Below the pieces are notes generated by a model. It was not told the origin of the DNA. It did not search any database and worked only from the letters and a program-made list of their open reading frames with translations. The position numbers were made by a program, and so were the translations under genes. DNA of 64,000 nucleotides from Metabacillus indicus LMG 22858 (GTDB taxonomy: Bacteria > Bacillota > Bacilli > Bacillales > Bacillaceae). Where the stretch lies: contig NZ_JGVU02000005.1 in NCBI RefSeq assembly GCF_000708755.2, positions 186,001 to 250,000 on the forward strand. Direction: 5' to 3'. Positions 1 through 8,732 of this stretch are shown here, piece after piece; position 1 is the stretch's first letter; each line of letters begins with the position of its first letter.

Positions 1-1
1 C

Positions 2-3000
2 AAAAAGGAGCTTCACCAGCTGATCGGACAACTCGCTTTTTCCCAGAGCTACCATGATGTTCGCTTCGTCTTTATTTTCAACGAAAAAGAGTACAAAACA
101 TGGGAGTGGATGAAATGGCTCCCGCATTTTCAGCTGCCTCATGCCTATGCCAAGGGCATGATCTACAACGAACAGACAAGGGATCAGCTGCTCACATCCA
201 TTTATGAGATCCTGAGAGAGCGCGATCTGGAAGAGAAAAATGAAAAAACAAGATTTGCCCCGCACCTGATTTTCGTCATCACCAATCAGCAGCTTATCTC
301 AGACCATGTCATCCTGGAATATCTTGAGGGTGAATTCTCTCATCTCGGGATTTCGGTTATTTTTGCGGCTGAGGCGAAAGAAAGTCTTTCGGATAACATT
401 CATACGCTTGTCCGCTATGTGAACGATCAGGAAGGCGATATTCTCATTCAGGAGAAAAAAGCAGCCTCCATTCCGTTCAGGCTCGATTCGCATGACAGGG
501 AAGGCAATGAGTCATTTGCAAGGATGCTGAGAACACTGGACCACCAGATCGGCATGACGAATTCCATTCCGAAAAGCGTGTCCTTCCTTGAAATGGTGAA
601 TGTCAAAGAAGTGGACGAGCTTCCGATTGAGCAGAACTGGCTGACGAGAGAATCAGCAAAATCCCTGGCGGTTCCGGTAGGACTTAAAGGAAAAGAAGAT
701 GTCGTCGAATTGAATCTTCATGAAAAAGCCCATGGACCGCACGGACTGCTTGCCGGAACGACCGGTTCAGGGAAAAGTGAATTCCTTCAGACTTACATCC
801 TGTCTCTTGCGGTTCATTTCCATCCGCATGAAGTGGCATTTCTGCTTATTGACTATAAAGGAGGCGGCATGGCCCAGCCATTTAAAAATATGCCGCACTT
901 GCTTGGAACGATTACAAATATAGAAGGCAGCAAAAATTTCAGCGCACGTGCTCTTGCTTCCATCAAGAGCGAGCTGAAGCGCCGCCAGAGGCTGTTTGAT
1001 CAGTATCAGGTCAATCACATCAACGACTACACGACGCTTTACAAACGCAATCAGGCGGAAGAACCGCTGCCGCACTTATTTTTAATCTCAGACGAATTTG
1101 CCGAGCTGAAAAGCGAAGAGCCTGATTTTATCCGTGAGCTTGTCAGTGCAGCCCGTATCGGCCGAAGCCTCGGTGTCCATCTGATCCTCGCAACCCAAAA
1201 ACCGGGCGGGGTCATTGATGATCAAATCTGGAGCAACGCAAGGTTCCGCGTGGCGCTGAAAGTTCAGGATGCAAGCGACAGTAAAGAGATCCTGAAAAAT
1301 GCAGATGCAGCCTCCATTACGATTACAGGCCGCGGCTATTTGCAGGTCGGAAACAACGAAGTGTACGAGCTGTTCCAGTCTGCATGGTCAGGAGCGCCTT
1401 ATCTCGAGGAAACATCTGAATCAGAGGATGAGGTGGCGATCGTAACGGATTTAGGTCTTCAGCCGCTTTCAAACCTCCAGTCTGCTGAGCAAAGCAAGAA
1501 GGATTCTGAGTCTGAAATTGAAGTGATCGTCGATAAAATTGAGGCGCTGCAGCATCAAATGGGCATCAAAAAGCTCAGAAGCCCGTGGCTGCCTCCACTC
1601 GAAGCAAGAATCTCGCGCCATCAGTACGGCGCAGAGGATCAGCATGAAATCTTCATTGGGCTTGTGGATGAGCCTGAAAAGCAAAGTCAGACACCAGTTG
1701 CGTATCAGCTGATGGACGACGGCAACGTGGCCATTTTCGGTTCATCAGGCTACGGCAAATCACACACCGTGATGCTTCTTCTAATGAGCATTGCCTCAAA
1801 GCTGAGCCCTGAGGAAGCGCACTTCTATGTGATTGACTACGGCAATGGAACGCTTCTGCCGCTCAGACAGCTGCCGCATACAGCCGACTATTTCCAGCTT
1901 GATCAGGAGCTTAAAATCGATAAGTTCATGCGGATCGTGCGCGATGAGATTTCGCGCAGAAAGCAGCTGTTCCAGCAGCAGGAAGTCAGCAGCATCAAGA
2001 TGTACAACTCCCTGAGCAGCCATAAACTGCCTCTTATGTACATCACCATTGATAATTTTGATCTGGTCAAGGAAGAAATGCAGGAGCTCGAGGCGCAGCT
2101 GATCCAGTTTGCGCGTGACGGCCAGTCACTCGGCATTTATATGATCTTCACGGCTACGAGAGTTCAATCGATGCGCCAGTCGCTGATGAACAGCATGAAG
2201 ACCAAGATCCTGCACTTCCTGATGGATACGACCGAAACCTATATGGCAGTGGGCAAAATTCCGTTTGCCCCAGAGCCTGTTCCGGGCAGGGCCATTATCA
2301 AAAAAGAGTCAGTATTCTTCTCGCAAATGTTCCTTCCTGCTGACGGCAGGGATGATTATGAGCTTCTTGATGCCATCAAGGAAGACATCAGCATGCTCAA
2401 AGAGAAATACAGCGGAGCGAAACTTCCGCGCCCGATTCCTATGCTTCCTGCAGAGCTTTCTATGGTCAATTTCACTCAATTTACAGACGGCTCTCAAAAA
2501 ACAGGAGTCATTCCAATCGGACTGGACGAGGAGCATGTCCAGCCTGTCAGCATCAATCTGGCTAAAACGAAGCACTGCGTCATTATTGGCCAGACGCAAA
2601 AAGGCAAAACCAATGTTCTCAAAGTTGTGCTTAATACGGCTCTTCTGCAGGCAACGGATTCAATCGGGGTCTTTGATTCGATTGACCGCGGGCTTTCAAG
2701 TTATGCCACAGAGGACAAGATATCCTACCTTGATACAAAAGAGCAGATTACAGCATGGCTGGATGCTTCAGAAGAACTGTTCAAAGAGAGGGAAAGCACT
2801 TATTTGACAGCGATCCAGCAAGGGGCGGTAAACAATCTGGCCTTCTCGCCTGTCATGCTCGTTGTCGACGGATATGCAAGGTTTCAGCAGTCGCTTGACA
2901 GCATGCTTCAGGAAAGGCTGTCACGCTTTATGAAAAACTACAGCCATCTTGGCTTTAACGTCATTATTTCCGGCAACAACAATGAACTGACAAAAGGATT

Positions 3001-3199
3001 TGATTCATTTACGACGGAAATCAAGCAAATCAGACAGGCTCTGATCCTTATGAAAAAATCAGAGCAAACGCTGTACACTCTGCCATACAGCAGAAAAGAG
3101 AGCGAAATACACCCTGGATTTGGATACTATGTGGAAAACGGCAAAGAAACGAAAATTCAAATTCCTCTTTGCGCCATTGAAAGGAAGATCTACACATGA
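2..3199 (+). CDS. essC: Type VII secretion FtsK/SpoIIIE ATPase EssC (YukB-like), 5'-truncated by window edge
   Basis: Membrane-bound motor ATPase that drives export of WXG100 substrates through the Gram-positive type VII secretion system. The reading frame is open through the left edge, so the N-terminal FHA and membrane part is missing; about 1065 codons are visible. Three FtsK/SpoIIIE modules are seen: a canonical Walker A (GTTGSGKS near base 755) with Walker B (LFLISDEF near 1077), a second P-loop (GSSGYGKS near 1739) and a third (GQTQKGKT near 2588) that departs from the canonical form, as is usual for the last EssC domain. The stop overlaps the start of the next gene (ATGA), so the two are translationally coupled. 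The pairing with EsaA and EssA downstream fixes the identity. Confidence 0.95.
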   Translation, partial: KKELHQLIGQLAFSQSYHDVRFVFIFNEKEYKTWEWMKWLPHFQLPHAYAKGMIYNEQTRDQLLTSIYEILRERDLEEKNEKTRFAPHLIFVITNQQLISDHVILEYLEGEFSHLGISVIFAAEAKESLSDNIHTLVRYVNDQEGDILIQEKKAASIPFRLDSHDREGNESFARMLRTLDHQIGMTNSIPKSVSFLEMVNVKEVDELPIEQNWLTRESAKSLAVPVGLKGKEDVVELNLHEKAHGPHGLLAGTTGSGKSEFLQTYILSLAVHFHPHEVAFLLIDYKGGGMAQPFKNMPHLLGTITNIEGSKNFSARALASIKSELKRRQRLFDQYQVNHINDYTTLYKRNQAEEPLPHLFLISDEFAELKSEEPDFIRELVSAARIGRSLGVHLILATQKPGGVIDDQIWSNARFRVALKVQDASDSKEILKNADAASITITGRGYLQVGNNEVYELFQSAWSGAPYLEETSESEDEVAIVTDLGLQPLSNLQSAEQSKKDSESEIEVIVDKIEALQHQMGIKKLRSPWLPPLEARISRHQYGAEDQHEIFIGLVDEPEKQSQTPVAYQLMDDGNVAIFGSSGYGKSHTVMLLLMSIASKLSPEEAHFYVIDYGNGTLLPLRQLPHTADYFQLDQELKIDKFMRIVRDEISRRKQLFQQQEVSSIKMYNSLSSHKLPLMYITIDNFDLVKEEMQELEAQLIQFARDGQSLGIYMIFTATRVQSMRQSLMNSMKTKILHFLMDTTETYMAVGKIPFAPEPVPGRAIIKKESVFFSQMFLPADGRDDYELLDAIKEDISMLKEKYSGAKLPRPIPMLPAELSMVNFTQFTDGSQKTGVIPIGLDEEHVQPVSINLAKTKHCVIIGQTQKGKTNVLKVVLNTALLQATDSIGVFDSIDRGLSSYATEDKISYLDTKEQITAWLDASEELFKERESTYLTAIQQGAVNNLAFSPVMLVVDGYARFQQSLDSMLQERLSRFMKNYSHLGFNVIISGNNNELTKGFDSFTTEIKQIRQALILMKKSEQTLYTLPYSRKESEIHPGFGYYVENGKETKIQIPLCAIERKIYT

Positions 3200-6090
3200 C
3201 AGATCAACGAAAACATACGATAAAAATGATTGCTGCGGTGCTGCTGATTTTGGCAGTACCCGCGCTTTTCTTTCAGTTTATCGGGGACAACCCTCTTGAA
3301 GTGAGAGAAAACGCGACCCGGAATATTGCCGTTGTCAACGAAGATACGGGAGCAGAGAAAGTGGAAGAGGAAGAAAAGTCCGATTCTGAGCCCGTACAGT
3401 TCGGAAAAGAAGTCGCGGCAATCCTTGATGATGAGTCACAATATAAGTGGACGATTCTTGGACGAAGCGCTGCTGTCAACGGATTGAAAAACGGAGAATA
3501 TGATGCCGTTATTTACATCCCGTCCAACTTTTCAACTAACATTCTGACCTATGATCAGCAGCAGCCTTCAAAAGCGGAATTTGAATATACTGTTCAAAAC
3601 CAGCTGAATGCTGAAAACAGACAGAGAGTGCTCCGCGAGCTTGAAGACGCGACAAACCGTGTAAACAAGCAAATGTCATCTCTCTACTGGAGCTACGTTT
3701 CTCAGGATATGGAAAATGTGCGTCAGGAATTTGACCGTATTCTTGAGAAAGAAATCGCCTTTCAAAATGCCATGCTTAATTTTTACAAACCAAGCTCAAA
3801 AGATTTGGCCGGAGAACTGACGCAGCAAAAGCAAATGCTTGAGCAGCTGAAGTCAACTATTGAGCAGGCGGAAAAAGAGAATCCTGACCGCAGGAATTCT
3901 GCTGAACAATTTGAAAAAAGCCTTGCTGCTTTCGTTGAATATGTCGAGAGATACCAAGCGTATCAAGAAGACCAGCAGCAGCTTCTGACGCTGGCTCAAG
4001 AGGAGAGCCTGAACAGCATCCAGGGCGGTACATCTGATGTTGATCAAAGGCAGGATGCGGCTCAGGCTGCTTTTTTGGCTGAAGGAGACAAGCTTGCTTC
4101 TGATATGACGACTATGCAGCAGAAGCTTGATCAAAATCAGGCAGCAGCCGAAAACCTCGGAAATGTAAGACTCAGCCAGACAGAGCGTCAGGAAAGAGAA
4201 CTTGCAGCAGTTCACAACGATTATGTGGACATGTTTATCTTGAAAGAAAATCAGGATACGCTGAACCGTCTTGAAGGAGAGCTTGTTCCTCTAAGACAGG
4301 CAATCAGCGGGAGTTCTGAAGAAGAACCGGGCGACGGAGGAGAACAGCCTCCGGGCGATGGCGGAGAAACGCCGCAGCCAGGCGGGCCGGGTGAAGGAAA
4401 CACGGCCAATATGGAAGAAGAGCGGGCTAAAATTCTTGCCATATCTGAACAGCTGAAAAGTCTGAAAGCCCTTCTTGAAACAGTGCCTGAGCCTAGACCC
4501 CTTCAAGTGGATGAGGTCATCGGCCAATTAGACGGCCTTTCAGCTCAGCTAGTTGAAGTCGAACAGGCCATACAGGCTAAAGAGAATGAGAACTCATGGA
4601 AAGGCGAGTATGACAAGCTTTTAGAGCTTTACAATGCCCTTATTGCTAAAAATACAGAGCTTTTAAATGAGAACCAGCTGCTCAAGGAGCAGATTACTGC
4701 ACTTGAAGAACGCCTGAAAAAACTGAACGATAACGTAAATTCAGGCTCAGCAGCAATCCGGTCCCAGGAGCAGACGATTTTAGACGCCCTGCCGGCTGAA
4801 AGAAAACAAAAGCTTGAAGGAGTATTTAATGAACCAATCAAAAACGGTTCAATGAATGAAGTATTAAGCTATCACACGGTTCTTGCTCAATATGAAGCAG
4901 CCGTTTCGAGATTAAACAACCCTTCAGTGCCGGCTAAAGATGCCGTCCTTTCAGATGAATGGCAAAAGACGAAAGTCAATACCATCCTGTCCATCAATTC
5001 AGAGGAGCAGGGAGCCTGGGATAAACTGAATCAGGAACTTCCCGAGGCAGAAAAGCAAATGGAAGACCTCCAGGCATCCGCTCTTGCTTTCATGGACGAG
5101 TACAGTGCAGAGCTTGAGACGCAGCAATCAGCCATCCTTGAAGAGCTGACTGCGATGGAAGAGAGCGCAGCAAAGGTTCTAAGCCAGGTTCAGGAATCAG
5201 GCGATACGACTTCAAGACTGCCTCTTGAAAACTCGGACGGGACAACTCTTGTTTCTAATCAGCAAACGATTGGACAGGAAATTGCAATGATGACAGAGCT
5301 TGTGAATTCACTTGGCGAGAGACAGGATACGGTTGTAAGCAGTACGGACGACCTCCAGCAAAAAGTGAATCAGGTTCAGTCTGAAGCAGATGTCCTGAAT
5401 GAAAAATGGGCAACAAACGTAGCGTCTACCCAGCTTGTAAGGGATGATGTGTTCAGCATCCTCGGCAACACATTTGTAGACGGACAGAATAACGGCTATG
5501 TGTACGAACACCTTGCAAATCCGCTTCAAATCAGCGGAGATGCACCGGCAGCGCAGGCGAAAGCTGTTCCTCCTGTCGTGATCTTGGTCATTATCTTGAT
5601 CAGCAGTCTGCTGATCGGCTACTTCAGCAACTATTTCAAAACGGCTCCGATGCTTGTCAGAGGTTCTATGTTTACACTTCTGAACCTCCTTGTAGGGCTG
5701 ATTATCAGTGTATTTGGTCTAAATATTTACACCTTGACGAATGAACGGGCAATTCAGTGGTCCATCTTCACCATCCTGCTTGTATTCGCAGCCTCAACGG
5801 TTGTCCGGACGGCTTTCTTGTTCAGCAACTTCTTAGGATGGGTTGCAAGCGTAGGACTTGTCGCATTCTTTGTAAGCCCGCTGCTTGCACTGGCTGCGCC
5901 GAATTTCAACTACGAAGATCCGATGTCAAAAGTGTATATATCAATCCAATACGATGCTCAAAACCTGTTTACACAAGGGATATTGGTACTCGCAGGCATC
6001 ATCCTTGTTCTGACCATTCTGCCGTTTGTCGTCAATGCGTTTAAAAACACAAATGAACAGGCTGATCAGGATCATGCGCATGACATGTAG
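3196..6090 (+). CDS. esaA: Type VII secretion membrane protein EsaA (YueB family)
   Basis: 964-residue membrane protein of the type VII secretion complex; the B. subtilis member YueB is the receptor for phage SPP1. One membrane segment lies at residues about 10-28, followed by a very long Glu/Gln/Leu-rich extracellular region with coiled-coil character, and about five or six hydrophobic segments from residue 790 to 945. This one-plus-several arrangement is typical of the family. Residues about 371-401 are a low-complexity Gly/Pro/Glu linker interrupting the coiled coil. It overlaps essC by 4 bases, and its 3' end overlaps the upstream candidate starts of essA. The extracellular part is the region expected to vary under phage selection. 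Confidence 0.93.
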   Translation: MTDQRKHTIKMIAAVLLILAVPALFFQFIGDNPLEVRENATRNIAVVNEDTGAEKVEEEEKSDSEPVQFGKEVAAILDDESQYKWTILGRSAAVNGLKNGEYDAVIYIPSNFSTNILTYDQQQPSKAEFEYTVQNQLNAENRQRVLRELEDATNRVNKQMSSLYWSYVSQDMENVRQEFDRILEKEIAFQNAMLNFYKPSSKDLAGELTQQKQMLEQLKSTIEQAEKENPDRRNSAEQFEKSLAAFVEYVERYQAYQEDQQQLLTLAQEESLNSIQGGTSDVDQRQDAAQAAFLAEGDKLASDMTTMQQKLDQNQAAAENLGNVRLSQTERQERELAAVHNDYVDMFILKENQDTLNRLEGELVPLRQAISGSSEEEPGDGGEQPPGDGGETPQPGGPGEGNTANMEEERAKILAISEQLKSLKALLETVPEPRPLQVDEVIGQLDGLSAQLVEVEQAIQAKENENSWKGEYDKLLELYNALIAKNTELLNENQLLKEQITALEERLKKLNDNVNSGSAAIRSQEQTILDALPAERKQKLEGVFNEPIKNGSMNEVLSYHTVLAQYEAAVSRLNNPSVPAKDAVLSDEWQKTKVNTILSINSEEQGAWDKLNQELPEAEKQMEDLQASALAFMDEYSAELETQQSAILEELTAMEESAAKVLSQVQESGDTTSRLPLENSDGTTLVSNQQTIGQEIAMMTELVNSLGERQDTVVSSTDDLQQKVNQVQSEADVLNEKWATNVASTQLVRDDVFSILGNTFVDGQNNGYVYEHLANPLQISGDAPAAQAKAVPPVVILVIILISSLLIGYFSNYFKTAPMLVRGSMFTLLNLLVGLIISVFGLNIYTLTNERAIQWSIFTILLVFAASTVVRTAFLFSNFLGWVASVGLVAFFVSPLLALAAPNFNYEDPMSKVYISIQYDAQNLFTQGILVLAGIILVLTILPFVVNAFKNTNEQADQDHAHDM

Positions 6091-6583
6091 AACACTTTCA
6101 GCTTCGATTCTGCTGCTTGCCCTTGTCTTATCAGGCGGGGCATCAGCACTTGCTGAGACAGATCTCAATCAGCTTGACCCGAACGTCTATGAGGAAAAAG
6201 AGCGCAAGGAAAACACCGAGTATCTTCATGAAAAGGCTCTTTTTGAAAAAAGAGAAGAAATTCCGGAAGAACAAAAAGACTTAACCTTTCAAAAACCCGG
6301 AAGAGATGCTGCGAATGAACTGAAAGACCGCCTTTTCACTCAATATACAAAAGAGAATAACACCATTAAATCCAAAGCGGAGCAAATGGGGCTGTTCTCG
6401 GAAAGCACAGATCAGGCGTCAGGGACAATCAGCACCGAAGAAGAACAGCAGCAAAGCGGGAACACAGGACTGCTGATGACTTATATCCTTTTGATTGCAG
6501 TGGGGGTATTGCTTATTATCGGAATTCTGATTCCTAAAATGACTCAAAGCAAAAAAGCAGACGCTATTGAAGGCAGCCGGTGA
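6053..6583 (+). CDS. essA: Type VII secretion protein EssA (YueC-like)
   Basis: Small membrane component of the type VII secretion machine. The product has an N-terminal hydrophobic signal or anchor (LSASILLLALVLSGGASALA), a charged middle and a C-terminal membrane segment (LLMTYILLIAVGVLLIIGIL), the usual EssA topology. The start is uncertain: in-frame ATGs lie at 6035, 6053, 6074 and 6080, and a weak AGGA precedes the last two. Any of these overlaps the end of esaA, so translational coupling is likely. The gene order essC-esaA-essA matches yukB-yueB-yueC of B. subtilis, but no yueD-type gene follows. Confidence 0.8.
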   Translation: MNRLIRIMRMTCRTLSASILLLALVLSGGASALAETDLNQLDPNVYEEKERKENTEYLHEKALFEKREEIPEEQKDLTFQKPGRDAANELKDRLFTQYTKENNTIKSKAEQMGLFSESTDQASGTISTEEEQQQSGNTGLLMTYILLIAVGVLLIIGILIPKMTQSKKADAIEGSR

Positions 6584-6600
6584 TACGGCTGTCTTTTTTT
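6572..6600 (+). terminator. Terminator of the type VII secretion operon
   Basis: Inverted repeat CAGCCG/CGGCTG with a 6-base loop and a run of Ts, overlapping the essA stop codon. Confidence 0.8.
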
Positions 6601-6656
6601 ATGGCTTCAGAATTTGGTACACTGTAGAAAACAGTTGAACAGAGAGGATTGACCCT

Positions 6657-7622
6657 ATGAAGGCATTAGTATTCAATCAATTCGGCGGACCAGAGGTTCT
6701 CAAGATGGCAGATGTTGAGGCACCGGTCATTGGCCCTGACGAAGTACTCATACGAATGAAGGCTGTCGGCTTAAATTTTGCAGATGTTTACCGCAGAAAA
6801 GGAAATTACCACTTAGAAGGCTCCCCGCCTTTTATTCTTGGCTATGAAGGAGCAGGAATTGTAGAGGAAGCCGGCTCTAACATTACCCATATAAGAAAAG
6901 GTGACCGTGTCGGCTTTGCCGATGTTCCTTATTCAAACGCAGAACTGACTGCCGCTCCTTCAGATAAAGTCATTCCGCTGCCGGAAGATATTTCTTTTGA
7001 AACAGCAGCAAGTGTTTTGCTGCAGGGACTGACAGCTCACTATTTGACCTCAGACAGCTATGCCATTCAAGAAGGAGATGTTTGCGTCGTACATGCAGCT
7101 GCAGGAGGTGTAGGCCAGCTTCTTACCCAAATGATTCGTATACTCGGCGGAAAGGCAATAGCGCTTGTTTCGACCCCTGAAAAAGCAGCGGTTGCTAAAA
7201 GAATGGGAGCCCGAGATGCCTTTTTATACAGTGATCATTGGGTACAGGAAATTTTGGACGCAACAAATGGGAGAGGTGCTGACGTTGTTTATGAATCAGT
7301 CGGGTCCACCATTATGGACAGCTTTAAGGCAGTGAGAACAGGAGGCACAGTAGTTTTCTACGGCATGGCAGGAGGAGATCCTGTTCACATCGACCCGAGA
7401 ATGCTGATGGATACCTCAAAAACGCTGACCGGAGGAGACCTCTGGAACGTCCTTACTTCTCGGGATGAACGTCTAAAACGGTCGAACAAACTGTTTCAAT
7501 GGATTACCTCCGGATCACTTGCTATGGAAGATCCCTCCATCTTCCCATTAAACAAAGGTGCTGATGCTCACCGTCTCCTTGAAAGCAGAAAAAGCACAGG
7601 AAAAATTGTGCTTATTCCATAG
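6657..7622 (+). CDS. Zinc-independent MDR-family NADPH:quinone oxidoreductase
   Basis: 321-residue medium-chain reductase. It has the GroES-like N-terminal half (FNQFGGPEVLKM, then NFADVYRRKG) and a Rossmann half with AAAGGVGQ near residue 148. The catalytic and structural zinc cysteines of alcohol dehydrogenases are absent, which points to the quinone oxidoreductase branch (QorA-like). An AGAGAGG ribosome site lies about 9 bases before the ATG. It is monocistronic between the type VII operon terminator and the CHY-finger gene. The physiological substrate cannot be told from sequence. Confidence 0.85.
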   Translation: MKALVFNQFGGPEVLKMADVEAPVIGPDEVLIRMKAVGLNFADVYRRKGNYHLEGSPPFILGYEGAGIVEEAGSNITHIRKGDRVGFADVPYSNAELTAAPSDKVIPLPEDISFETAASVLLQGLTAHYLTSDSYAIQEGDVCVVHAAAGGVGQLLTQMIRILGGKAIALVSTPEKAAVAKRMGARDAFLYSDHWVQEILDATNGRGADVVYESVGSTIMDSFKAVRTGGTVVFYGMAGGDPVHIDPRMLMDTSKTLTGGDLWNVLTSRDERLKRSNKLFQWITSGSLAMEDPSIFPLNKGADAHRLLESRKSTGKIVLIP

Positions 7623-7727
7623 AGCGCTGCAGGGTACCCTCTTGAGTCATTTTTCCTTGGCAAGTAAAAAGACCCGCGTAATCAACTAAAACCCCCTGCA
7701 AGCCATTCTGAGGAGCGTGAAGCATAC

Positions 7728-8042
7728 ATGAAGATTAAGGGTGTTGGTCTTGACCGCAACACAAGATGCAGCCACTACTCAACTGAAAAAGATATCATTG
7801 CGATAAAATTTAAATGCTGCGGGACCTATTATGCCTGCTTTGAGTGTCACAGGGAGCTGTCAGGTCATGCTCATGAGGTGTGGAACAAAGAAGAATTCGA
7901 TGCGAAAGCGATCTTCTGCGGAAACTGCCGGTCCGAACTCACCATTAAGGAATACATGGAGAGCGGGTATGAATGCCCTTCCTGCAAATCGGACTTTAAC
8001 CCGGGCTGCAGAAATCACTACCACCTCTACTTTGAGGGCTGA
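7728..8042 (+). CDS. CHY-type zinc finger protein
   Basis: 104-residue protein made mostly of metal-binding motifs: C-x-H-Y at the N-terminus, CC-x5-CFECH, H-x-H, CGNC, CPSCKSDFNPGC and a terminal H-Y-H-L-Y. This Cys/His pattern is that of the CHY zinc-finger domain, which in bacteria is often found as a stand-alone small protein of unknown function. A GAGG-type site precedes the ATG. A longer reading frame overlaps its 3' half, but the metal-ligand pattern makes this frame the coding one. Confidence 0.85.
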   Translation: MKIKGVGLDRNTRCSHYSTEKDIIAIKFKCCGTYYACFECHRELSGHAHEVWNKEEFDAKAIFCGNCRSELTIKEYMESGYECPSCKSDFNPGCRNHYHLYFEG

Positions 8043-8097
8043 AGCGTTTATTAAAAAGCCAAAGTGGGAAACTAAACAGAAAGAGGAGGAGATCGAT

Positions 8098-8199
8098 TTG
8101 AAGAATTTAATTAGAAAAGCAATTAAATATGCACCTATCGTCTATCCGATTGTGAAAAAGATGCTGAACAAGCGCAAAGGAAGACGCACAACTTATTAA
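8098..8199 (+). CDS. 33-residue cationic peptide with TTG start, function unknown
   Basis: A strong ribosome site (AAGAGGAGGAG) sits 7 bases before a TTG, which opens a 33-codon frame ending at TAA just before a terminator hairpin. The peptide has 10 Lys/Arg in 33 residues with no acidic residue, and a central hydrophobic stretch around YAPIVYPIV, followed by a Lys/Arg-rich tail. It sits 55 bases after the CHY-finger gene and shares its terminator, so the two probably form one transcript. I do not recognise a family. Its composition would fit a membrane- or nucleic-acid-binding small protein. Confidence 0.6.
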   Translation: MKNLIRKAIKYAPIVYPIVKKMLNKRKGRRTTY

Positions 8200-8208
8200 T
8201 ACATGTGA

Positions 8209-8232
8209 GGCCCTGCACAGCAGGGCCTTTTA
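8209..8232 (+). terminator. Terminator after the CHY-finger/small peptide genes
   Basis: GGCCCTG and CAGGGCC arms with a short loop, followed by TTTTATTT. Confidence 0.85.
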
Positions 8233-8288
8233 TTTATGCTTTTTTCCATAGAAAAAGCACCCGCAGTCAGCGGATGCCAGTTCTCTTA

Positions 8289-8543
8289 TTATGCTGTTTT
8301 GCGCATTGAGCGAAGAACAAGGCTTAACAAGAATACGAAGATGATTGCTCCAAGCAATGCCGGAATAATTGCAATTCCTGCTAATGAAGGGCCGAATGAA
8401 CCAAGAAGCTCTCCGCCGATCCATGCTCCGATAATACCAGCAATGATGTTTCCGATAATGCCTCCCGGAACGTTTTTCCCTAAAATAATTCCTGCCAGCC
8501 AGCCGATTAAACCGCCGACGATTAAGTATAAAATAATGCCCAT
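8289..8543 (-). CDS. GlsB/YeaQ/YmgE family small membrane protein
   Basis: 84-residue hydrophobic protein with three membrane segments and the Gly-rich pattern of the family formerly called transglycosylase-associated (GWLAGIILGKNVPGGIIGN). It is linked to envelope stress in related bacteria, without a known enzymatic role. Two in-frame ATGs exist at 8549 and 8543. AAAGGA lies only 3 bases from the first but 9 from the second, so 8543 is the better start. It is convergent with the upstream peptide gene. Confidence 0.85.
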   Translation of the reverse strand: MGIILYLIVGGLIGWLAGIILGKNVPGGIIGNIIAGIIGAWIGGELLGSFGPSLAGIAIIPALLGAIIFVFLLSLVLRSMRKTA

Positions 8544-8732
8544 TTTCATTCATCCTTTCAGTGTGGTTTTGTGTATTGCTGTTTCTATTCGTTGTTATTC
8601 CCCGGCTTTTTCAAAAAGAAACATTTTGTTTAAAAATTCTTTTCAGGGGCCTTCTTTGGGCATTCTGGCAAGTGACCTGAGTTTCATGTAGTATGGGTAA
8701 AAGAATTCACAAAAGATTGGACGGAACATGAC

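Noticed and set aside
7728-8199. Frameshifted CHY-finger gene continuing in the next frame
   Set aside because: The CHY protein ends naturally after its last metal ligands, and the downstream frame has its own strong ribosome site and TTG start for a separate 33-residue peptide.
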